Below are positions 14,426-19,940 of a stretch of 19,940 bases of DNA, piece after piece. This DNA comes from Thermoplasmata archaeon (GTDB lineage: Archaea > Thermoplasmatota > Thermoplasmata > Thermoplasmatales > Thermoplasmataceae). Location: the NCBI GenBank assembly GCA_021811525.1, contig JAJZOK010000045.1:1-19940 (forward strand), given 5' to 3'. A program made the position numbers and the translations under genes. The notes below the pieces were generated by a model. The model saw nothing but the letters and a program-made list of their open reading frames with translations, was not told the origin of the DNA and did not search any database. Within the stretch, counting starts at the first letter, position 1. Every line of letters starts with the position of its first letter.

Positions 14426-16267
14426 TTATTTCTCTTCCTTACCGCCTTTCTTGCCCCTCATTGTTAGGCCAACTATGGCAGCTATGACTACAACAGCAGC
14501 TATTCCGCCACCTATGTAATATATCATATTGCCACCCAGACCACCAGTTGAGGTAGTGTTAACTGGGGGTGAACTGACCACAGTAAGCTGCAGGAGGTTG
14601 TATGGGTCGTCGATAGACAGGTTGGAGACTTCTCCAGTGACCCTAGCATTGTTATATGCAACGTAGTTGAATGCATTGGACAATGGAACCATCGGGACCT
14701 GCTGGTCTATGACCTGCTGGACTATTGAAAGGTTCTGTTCAAGCTGGGCAAGGGTTGTTGCATTCTTGCTGAGATTCAGGTATTTGTCCACTGTGGCGTT
14801 GGTATAGTTCTCAAAGTTCCAGCCACCGTTGATAAAGGCTCCAGTTGAGTTATAGTATCCTTCGTATGCCTGCTGCAACTGTATGTATGGGTTTGTCACT
14901 GAAGGTACATATCCAAAGTATGTAGTCTGAATGAAGTTAGACAAATTCAGGTCTTGTGAAACCCATGTTCCTATTGGAATGACATCGACCTGTGCATTAA
15001 TGCCTGCTGCCTGAAGCTCGTTTGCTATTGTTGTGCCAGATGCTACCCAATCAGCAACTGCTGATGGTTCCTGAACAAGAAATTGTACCATTGCGCCAGT
15101 CTTATTGTTTACGAAGAACTTACCGCCGGCCGGTATGTGGTATCCTGCCTTTTCGAAGTACATCTTTGCCAAAGAAACATTGTACTGGTAGTATGTCAGA
15201 TTCTTTGCCCAAGCATATTTCATAATGCCCGGGAGACCACCGAATGACATGTTGTTCTTTCCAGCCTGACCAATTCCATCTTCGTCTTTCTGCATAATGT
15301 ATGACTTGTTCAGTGCATATGAAACACCGATTCTGAAGTTGGTGTTGTTGAACGGTGCAACCTTGTCATTCATCCAGAGATAGAAGACATACGGTGCAGC
15401 TTCCTTGACATTCGTGATGTTGGCCTGGGTTGTCAATGCATTATAGTCGCTCAGTGCAGGGTTGACTGCAGATATTGCTCCCTTTTCCAGTGCAAGGTCT
15501 GCTGTTGCAGTAGATGTGTATTTCTGAACATAGTAGGTACCTATGTGCGGAACGCCCATCCAGAAGTGTGGGTTGGGTTTGAGTTCAGCACCAGCTACAT
15601 TTATGTTTGACAGTACGAATGGCCCAGCTGTTATTTCCTGGCCATATGGTCCCATGTTAGTATAGCCGCCTATTTTGCCAGGGTTTCCATTATCATAAGC
15701 GCTCCAGGCAGATGGTACGATTGTCTGGGTAGCTATGTACTGGAACCAGAGAATGTTCTGGCTGGACAATAGGAATGTCACTGTGGTGTTATCAGGAGTT
15801 GAGACGCTCTTTATAACAGGGGTGATTCCATTGAAGTCTAGGGTCTGGTTATCCTTTAAGATCTGGAATGTAAATGCAACATCCTTAGAAGTTATCTGAC
15901 CAGCAGGGGTTGTTCCATTTACCCACTCGGCGTTGGGGTTCAAGTGGAATGTGATAGTTTCGGTCCCATTGGCGTTGTTTGAGGTGCTCCAAGAGGAGGC
16001 AAGCCAAGAGGTAAAGTTACCACTGGGCCACTGGTATGCCAGTTGAGTTGCATACATATCCTTCACCAGGATTGTCGCAAGGCTGTTAGATGCTGTCAAG
16101 GGATTTAAGTCGGCCACTGAGGTGTCAACTGCTGAACCAAAAATAAAAGTTCCACCGGAATTCGTATTGGTTGCCGCGTTGGATCCGGGGAGTGCAGCTG
16201 AGAAACCAATGGCCACAAATGCAACGACTACAAGAGCCGTCGCAAGTTTAAGACCTGTGATTTTCAT
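14426..16267 (-). CDS. oppA: Extracellular peptide-binding protein of the ABC transporter (SBP_bac_5, OppA/DppA-like), C-terminally membrane anchored
   Basis: This captures peptides outside the cell and hands them to the permease. Counting from the ATG at 16267 (613 residues), it has a signal peptide with a hydrophobic core (about 6-24) and no lipobox cysteine. The SBP_bac_5 body follows, with GTFIFGSAVDTSVADLNPL as its opening strand, the NPNAEWVNGT and SKDVAFTFQI segments, and a C-terminal lobe ending near PYNLL. A Thr/Ser/Gly linker, a membrane helix (IYYIGGGIAAVVVIAAIVGL) and a basic-acidic tail anchor it, the usual archaeal alternative to a lipid anchor. Many Asn sequons suggest glycosylation. 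The open frame reaches 16321, but a TATA-like box centred about 28 nt before the ATG at 16267, and the normal signal peptide this start gives, favour 16267. The ligand is not readable from sequence; context points to cell-wall peptides or muropeptides. Confidence 0.93.
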   Translation of the reverse strand: MKITGLKLATALVVVAFVAIGFSAALPGSNAATNTNSGGTFIFGSAVDTSVADLNPLTASNSLATILVKDMYATQLAYQWPSGNFTSWLASSWSTSNNANGTETITFHLNPNAEWVNGTTPAGQITSKDVAFTFQILKDNQTLDFNGITPVIKSVSTPDNTTVTFLLSSQNILWFQYIATQTIVPSAWSAYDNGNPGKIGGYTNMGPYGQEITAGPFVLSNINVAGAELKPNPHFWMGVPHIGTYYVQKYTSTATADLALEKGAISAVNPALSDYNALTTQANITNVKEAAPYVFYLWMNDKVAPFNNTNFRIGVSYALNKSYIMQKDEDGIGQAGKNNMSFGGLPGIMKYAWAKNLTYYQYNVSLAKMYFEKAGYHIPAGGKFFVNNKTGAMVQFLVQEPSAVADWVASGTTIANELQAAGINAQVDVIPIGTWVSQDLNLSNFIQTTYFGYVPSVTNPYIQLQQAYEGYYNSTGAFINGGWNFENYTNATVDKYLNLSKNATTLAQLEQNLSIVQQVIDQQVPMVPLSNAFNYVAYNNARVTGEVSNLSIDDPYNLLQLTVVSSPPVNTTSTGGLGGNMIYYIGGGIAAVVVIAAIVGLTMRGKKGGKEEK

Positions 16268-16286
16268 TAAAATTTGGAATGGAATC

Positions 16287-16298
16287 ATATACTTAAAA
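16287..16298 (-). promoter_or_regulatory. TATA-like box for the transporter operon
   Basis: On the minus strand TTTTAAGTATAT lies with its first half centred about 28 nt upstream of the ATG at 16267. The longer upstream reading starting at 16321 would contain this box inside the coding region, so it decides the start in favour of 16267. Confidence 0.55.
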
Positions 16299-16321
16299 GT
16301 ACGTTTCAAAAAATATCCCAC

Positions 16322-16604
16322 ATTATAAAATAGTGTTTATGATAAATTGCGCGGCAATAAATTTGCTTTATTGGACAAACAAAAGAAAAATGGCTTCAAT
16401 TCGATGTCTTAAGATGAATACATTTTGGCTTCATTTTAAAATTTTCATTCTATAATTTCTTATCAATATAGTTAATTGTTAACATATGTCAATATATAAA
16501 ATGGGTTGCAAATTATAAGTAACTATGCAATCTTCCTTTTGAAAAAGCGCTTTACTCTATTGGAAAAAGGGAATATTAAAAAAAATAGAAATTCGCAGCT
16601 TCAC
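16322..16604. other. AT-rich intergenic region without a gene
   Basis: This is the longest non-coding stretch in the window, between the 3' end of the decarboxylase gene and the transporter promoter. It holds the decarboxylase T-tract at 16578-16585 and a short inverted repeat at 16355-16373 (CAATAAA, 5-nt spacer, TTTATTG) about 90 nt upstream of the transporter start, which could be an operator. I see no ORF, RNA gene or longer repeat. Confidence 0.5.
16578..16585 (-). terminator. Poly-T terminator of the decarboxylase gene
   Basis: Eight T in a row on the minus strand begin 19 nt after the stop codon at 16605, in an AT-rich context and without a hairpin, as expected for archaea. Confidence 0.5.
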
Positions 16605-17891
16605 TTAATCCTTCAAGTGTTTTGGCACATTCATTCCCCTGACTAGGTCTGAGCTGGATTCGGCTTCCCGAATGATTGAAATTTCATTGTTTCCAATTAG
16701 CACTTCGGCGGGTTTGAGGTGGCCATTGTAGTTGCTGCTCATGCTTGACACATATGCCCCCGCATTGAAAACCGCCACTGTGTCCCCCGGCTTTGCCTCG
16801 GGGAATGGAAAGTCTTTCCCAATCTTGTCTGTGCTTTCGCAAATCTGCCCCACTATGTCAACATCCCCTTGCGGTTCCCGGCTTAGATCATTTGCAATAA
16901 CGATATGGTGGAATGCGCCATATAGGGCAGGCCTCAGTAAAAGATTCATGCCTATATCTGTTCCCACGAATGTTTTGTCATAGGACTTAACATTAGTTAC
17001 TTTGCCAAGTAAGACAGCTGAGTTGGAAACCATAGACCTTCCAGGTTCAACCATTAGCACTGGTTCTTCCATACCATACTTCAAACAGGCATTTCTGAGA
17101 TTGTCCACAATACAGCTGGCTGCTTTTTCGAGATCAAGTTCTTTTTGCCCCTCTCTGTAAGGAACACCAAAGCCGCCGCCTATGTCAAGATACTGGAACT
17201 GTATTCCAAGTTCTTTCGACACATTACCAGCGAGATCGAAGTATGCCTTTGTTACTGCGTCAAAATGGTTCCAGTCCAGAACATTGGAACCTGCCATCAT
17301 CTGCATTCCAAATTTCCGCGCACCGTATTTCATTGCTTCCCTGAATGCCTCGCCCACGAGATTAACCGGAATTCCAAACTTTGCTTTAGGCCCTGCTGTT
17401 ACTATTCCAGGAAATTCTCCACCCCCAACTCCAGGATTCACCCTGAAAGAAACCACTTCAGGAAGTTGATCCTTTACAAGTCTCATTTGCGGAATGTCAT
17501 CAAAGTTGATTGCCACGCCCTTCTCTATTCCGTACTCAAGCTCGCCTTTGTGCGCGTTGTTAGGGGTGAATGCAATCATATTATGCGGAATGCCCGCCAT
17601 GTTAGCAATCTTGATTTCTTCCGGTGTTGAGCAGTCTGCACCTGCACCTTCCTGGCGAAGGATGGATATAACTGCGAGATTAGGGTAAGATTTCACTGCA
17701 TATCTGATGGAAAATTTGGTGTATCTCTTCCTGAATGCCTGGTCAAGTTTCCGGTAGTTCTCTCTTATTTTGTTCTCAGATACAACTAGCAACGGGGAGC
17801 CCATTTTATCTAATAGGTCGACAAGATCGACGTTCTCGAGGCCCAGCCGCCCATTGTGGTTTTCAAATGGATGGAAAACAGAGGCAGTCAT
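16605..17891 (-). CDS. lysA: Diaminopimelate decarboxylase-like PLP enzyme (fold type III, LysA family)
   Basis: LysA decarboxylates meso-diaminopimelate to L-lysine. The 428-residue protein has the alanine-racemase-like barrel with PLP lysine K67 in YAVKSYPN, the phosphate loop LDIGGGFGVPY (235-245), and EPGRS (282-286) with R285 for the substrate carboxylate. GQICESTDK (349-356) holds C351-E352, the LysA-type CES motif, and FNAGAYVSSMSSNYNG (375-390) holds Y380. These favour DAP over ornithine or carboxynorspermidine decarboxylases. One position is odd: where LysA usually reads HxHIGSQ, with a His stacking on the PLP ring, this protein has QMMAGSN (197-203), so that His is Met. The gene stands alone, 3' to the transporter promoter region, with an AT-rich TATA-like stretch (17916-17925) upstream. 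In this setting it could turn DAP freed from stem peptides into lysine. No other lysine-biosynthesis gene is nearby. Confidence 0.85.
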   Translation of the reverse strand: MTASVFHPFENHNGRLGLENVDLVDLLDKMGSPLLVVSENKIRENYRKLDQAFRKRYTKFSIRYAVKSYPNLAVISILRQEGAGADCSTPEEIKIANMAGIPHNMIAFTPNNAHKGELEYGIEKGVAINFDDIPQMRLVKDQLPEVVSFRVNPGVGGGEFPGIVTAGPKAKFGIPVNLVGEAFREAMKYGARKFGMQMMAGSNVLDWNHFDAVTKAYFDLAGNVSKELGIQFQYLDIGGGFGVPYREGQKELDLEKAASCIVDNLRNACLKYGMEEPVLMVEPGRSMVSNSAVLLGKVTNVKSYDKTFVGTDIGMNLLLRPALYGAFHHIVIANDLSREPQGDVDIVGQICESTDKIGKDFPFPEAKPGDTVAVFNAGAYVSSMSSNYNGHLKPAEVLIGNNEISIIREAESSSDLVRGMNVPKHLKD

Positions 17892-17915
17892 GATTTACAA
17901 GAATGTATATGCCTG

Positions 17916-17925
17916 AAATATTAAA
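17916..17925 (-). promoter_or_regulatory. TATA-like stretch for the decarboxylase gene
   Basis: The minus strand reads TTTAATATTT, 25-34 nt upstream of the ATG at 17891. It is one half of a 101-nt divergent promoter region shared with the serine hydrolase gene. Confidence 0.4.
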
Positions 17926-17960
17926 TTTAATTGAACGACAGATGGCAAGGGGTTGGAACC

Positions 17961-17970
17961 TAAATTTAAA
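17961..17970 (+). promoter_or_regulatory. TATA-like box deciding the GTG start of the serine hydrolase
   Basis: TAAATTTAAA, with TTTAAA centred 25-26 nt upstream of the GTG at 17993. There is no ribosome binding site, so a leaderless mRNA beginning near this GTG is likely. Confidence 0.5.
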
Positions 17971-17992
17971 TGTACAGAAGAAATTTGACTGA

Positions 17993-18766
17993 GTGCTTAG
18001 CAGGGATCAAGTGAACCATGTCATTAAAAATTACGGCAGTAGAGTATCAATAGGTGCTTATTATGATCAAACTGCTATTGAGGAGGTAAATCCCAAAGTT
18101 GCAAGAACTGCTGCTAGTATCGTAAAGCCATTCATCTTCCTCTATGTGCTTAAAAACCGCTGGAAATTCCATAATATGGTACTAACAGAAGATATCAAAC
18201 TGACTGACGATACCATACTCAGGTATTTCAAGGGCAGCCGTTTGAGCTTGGATGGCTTGCTTGCACTCATGACTGACATTAGCGATAATTCTGTTGCAAA
18301 TTACTTTCTGGACAGGATTGGAATTGATGAGATGAATCGATTCCTGGAGGAGGAAGGCTATCCGGATACATCATTTGGGAGACGGTTCCTTGACTCCGAT
18401 GCAAGAAAGTCTGGAAAGGAAAACTATACCTCTGTGACGGACCTCTACAGGCTTTATTATAGCATCTTAAATGGAAACATCTTAACACCAGAGGACCGAA
18501 ATCTATTCATCAGCATAATGAGAACCCAGTTCGACAGGTCAAAATTTGCACTCTATCTCCCCGAGTCCATAGAATCTGGAGGGAAGAGCGGAGTTTTAGA
18601 CAATGTCTGGAATGACCTGATTTTCTTCAGTCATAATGGTAGTACGGTCATACTCATTGGCCTTACTGAAAATTTGCCCAGCCCCGTTGCAAGAGACTTA
18701 CTGTCTTCGTATTCTTTTCATTTCATTAAGGAAAAGTATCCTAAACTTCTTCAGGACTTAGCTTAA
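17993..18766 (+). CDS. Cytosolic class A beta-lactamase-fold serine hydrolase (Beta-lactamase2 family)
   Basis: The 257-residue protein has the three penicillin-recognising-enzyme motifs in order: SxxK at SIVK (S42, K45), SDN at ISDNSVANYF (97-99) and KSG in place of KTG (198-200). The omega-loop region RRFLDSDARKSGKENYTS (130-147) does not show the usual Glu166 that class A beta-lactamases need for deacylation; Asp134 or Asp136 is the nearest acid. With no signal peptide it cannot protect a periplasm. A peptidase acting on D-Ala ends of imported wall peptides fits better than antibiotic resistance, especially as the host seems to make no peptidoglycan. The GTG start rests on the TATA spacing. 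It converges with the S13 peptidase gene, 8 nt apart, and T7 at 18781-18787 just past its stop is a likely terminator inside the end of that neighbour. The fold is certain; the substrate is inferred. Confidence 0.82.
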   Translation: MLSRDQVNHVIKNYGSRVSIGAYYDQTAIEEVNPKVARTAASIVKPFIFLYVLKNRWKFHNMVLTEDIKLTDDTILRYFKGSRLSLDGLLALMTDISDNSVANYFLDRIGIDEMNRFLEEEGYPDTSFGRRFLDSDARKSGKENYTSVTDLYRLYYSILNGNILTPEDRNLFISIMRTQFDRSKFALYLPESIESGGKSGVLDNVWNDLIFFSHNGSTVILIGLTENLPSPVARDLLSSYSFHFIKEKYPKLLQDLA

Positions 18767-18774
18767 AAGTCTAG

Positions 18775-19848
18775 TTAGAATTTTTTTGCCATTTCTGAAA
18801 GGAAAGTGTCTATCTGCATTGGTAAGGTCTCACCAGGTTCCGTTGAATTGTTGATTATAATACTGAATGAAACCTGCGGCTTTTCCAAGAAACCTGTGAG
18901 GGAAGCACAGTACCCGATGCTACCAGTCTTTGCGTGTATGCCAAGATGTGAAAGACCTGAAAGTCTCTTCTGAAGCGTACCATTTCCAGGAGATGGCAAC
19001 AATTGAAGGAATTCGCCGTCTCCCTTCTCTCGTATGGTGTGTATCAGAGACGCAAGAAGATCAGTTTTCAGCAAGTTCAACCTGGACAGCCCAGAGCCAT
19101 CAGATATTGCTATACCGTCAGTATCTAACCTTAATTGATTCAGAAAATTCAGGATTGCCTTTGTGCCGTTCTTCCAACTCCCTTTCTTTCCTGTGGTTTG
19201 ATGCCCAACATATTTTTGAAGAATCTCGGCAGAAAAATTGCAGGATACAGTTTCCATGTGAGAAATCACGTCTACCAGGCGCTCTGAATGCAGTACGTGA
19301 TCCTGAACGTTTCCTGTTTCCTCCTGAGAAATGCCAATGGAAGCTGCCTTCATAACAGAATCAAATAGTCTAGCCGGATTCCTTGCCGGCCGATGTTCAG
19401 AGCCATGTGGATTTACCAGCTTTGAGATATCCAGTGATCCTATTCCTTTTGGTACACTGCCTTCATTGACGGAGAAAGGAGAAATTTTGGACTGGTACGT
19501 ATATTTCCTGTCTTCCAGTTCCCATGTTGGCACATAAGCAACCGAATCTATTGGTGACTTCTCGAAAGTGATTTCCGGAAATTTTCCAAGGTTTCCCGAG
19601 AGTTGCCCAATGATATCCTTAAGAGTTGGGCCGTCTAAAAGCGGTGTTGGATCCCCTGATACCGAAAATCTGCCTTCATCAGCAGTGAATGTGGTCTTAA
19701 ATCTGAAGTCCTTTCCAAGAAGCCTATAAGCAGCATATCCAGTGACAATTTTCATGTTGGAGGCGGGCATCAGGGGTAGCTGGCCATTCTGTGAAGCTAT
19801 GGTATTCCCTTTGCTGTCCAGGAAAGTATAGGCAAAGATACCTTTCAT
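18775..19848 (-). CDS. dacB: D-alanyl-D-alanine carboxypeptidase/endopeptidase, S13 (PBP4/DacB) family, without signal peptide
   Basis: S13 enzymes cleave the D-Ala-D-Ala or D-Ala-mDAP bonds of stem peptides. This 357-residue protein has MPASNMKIVTGYAA with S30 and K33 (SxxK), a middle part with WELED and SPFSVNEGS blocks typical of PBP4, SCNFSAEILQKY with S202 and N204 (SxN), ISDGSGLSRLNLL (248-260), and HAKTGSIG with K307-T308-G309 (KTG). E. coli PBP4 is 477 residues with a signal peptide and a large insert after the SxxK region; here both the signal peptide and most of the insert are missing, so the enzyme should sit in the cytoplasm. A TATA-like box is centred 27-28 nt before the ATG, and a GAGGT also lies close upstream. 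It probably trims D-Ala from imported peptides, alongside DppA. The family is certain, the compartment fairly so. Confidence 0.9.
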   Translation of the reverse strand: MKGIFAYTFLDSKGNTIASQNGQLPLMPASNMKIVTGYAAYRLLGKDFRFKTTFTADEGRFSVSGDPTPLLDGPTLKDIIGQLSGNLGKFPEITFEKSPIDSVAYVPTWELEDRKYTYQSKISPFSVNEGSVPKGIGSLDISKLVNPHGSEHRPARNPARLFDSVMKAASIGISQEETGNVQDHVLHSERLVDVISHMETVSCNFSAEILQKYVGHQTTGKKGSWKNGTKAILNFLNQLRLDTDGIAISDGSGLSRLNLLKTDLLASLIHTIREKGDGEFLQLLPSPGNGTLQKRLSGLSHLGIHAKTGSIGYCASLTGFLEKPQVSFSIIINNSTEPGETLPMQIDTFLSEMAKKF

Positions 19849-19871
19849 CCAGACCTCAAGGATCTTGAAAA

Positions 19872-19879
19872 TTATTAAA
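19872..19879 (-). promoter_or_regulatory. TATA-like box for the S13 peptidase gene
   Basis: On the minus strand TTTAATAA is centred 27-28 nt upstream of the ATG at 19848. Bases 19849-19940 hold no other supported feature. Confidence 0.45.
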
Positions 19880-19940
19880 GTATCATTGGAAAGAGGTCAG
19901 TGGTTCACCAAAATGAATTTCATTCCGAACGACCTGGCCA

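Noticed and set aside
16268..16321. 18-residue extension of the peptide-binding protein from an ATG at 16321
   Set aside because: The extension would place the TATA-like box inside the coding region and put an atypical charged stretch before the signal peptide.
17145..17630. A 161-residue plus-strand ORF opposite the decarboxylase gene
   Set aside because: It is an antisense shadow of the LysA-like gene with Cys- and His-rich composition and no recognisable domain.
17993..18766. Reading this gene as an antibiotic-resistance beta-lactamase
   Set aside because: There is no signal peptide, the usual deacylating glutamate is not visible, and the neighbours are wall-peptide catabolic enzymes. 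A peptidase-type role fits better.
19900..19940. A possible start of a plus-strand gene at the right edge (GTG 19900 or ATG 19913)
   Set aside because: Only 9-13 codons are visible, which is too few to support a gene, though an AT-rich box lies about 26 nt upstream of the GTG.
1..19940. CRISPR arrays, insertion sequences, tRNA/rRNA genes, phage genes
   Set aside because: No direct-repeat arrays, transposase motifs, structural RNA sequences or phage-type genes were seen by eye on either strand.

Overview
The window reads as a piece of an archaeal chromosome, most likely a wall-less thermoacidophile of the Thermoplasmata (inference). The grounds are: start codons sitting about 24-30 nt downstream of TATA-like boxes with almost no Shine-Dalgarno sequences (leaderless mRNAs), poly-T terminators without hairpins, a substrate-binding protein held by a C-terminal membrane helix instead of a lipid, moderate GC, and frequent AGG/AGA and ATA codons. 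I see no rRNA, tRNA, CRISPR array, insertion sequence or phage gene. Coding density is very high and no gap exceeds 300 bases.

Almost every gene belongs to one theme: taking up and dismantling bacterial peptidoglycan fragments. From left to right: nagA (partial, GlcNAc-6-P deacetylase), namZ (exo-N-acetylmuramidase, GH171/DUF1343) and a DUF218 protein on the minus strand; a tandem GNAT acetyltransferase on the plus strand; a free-standing class II glutamine amidotransferase with a DppA-type D-aminopeptidase (minus); murQ (MurNAc-6-P etherase) and an L-Ala-D/L-Glu epimerase (plus); a NagZ-type GH3 beta-N-acetylglucosaminidase (minus); a YkfC-type SH3-NlpC/P60 endopeptidase (plus); a surface-anchored Amidase_6-like cysteine hydrolase (minus); a complete oligopeptide ABC transporter, binding protein-B-C-D-F (minus); a diaminopimelate-decarboxylase-like PLP enzyme (minus); a cytosolic class A beta-lactamase-fold serine hydrolase (plus); and a cytosolic S13 (PBP4-like) D-Ala-D-Ala peptidase (minus).

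A coherent pathway follows (inference from families and context). The anchored surface hydrolase loosens wall fragments. The Opp-type transporter imports peptides or muropeptides. NagZ and NamZ clip GlcNAc and MurNAc from glycan ends, MurQ removes the lactyl ether, and NagA deacetylates GlcNAc-6-P. The NlpC/P60 enzyme cuts the stem peptide, the epimerase turns L-Ala-D-Glu into L-Ala-L-Glu, DppA and the two SxxK hydrolases deal with D-Ala ends, and the decarboxylase could convert freed meso-DAP to lysine. The set resembles a merger of two Bacillus subtilis loci, the ybb/mur locus (murQ, nagZ, namZ) and dppABCDE-ykfABCD (dppA, transporter, epimerase, NlpC/P60). No MurNAc/GlcNAc kinase, no AmiE-like cytosolic amidase, no LD-carboxypeptidase (LdcA) and no peptidoglycan synthesis gene is visible; the kinase would be expected in the left flank beyond nagA or elsewhere in the genome.
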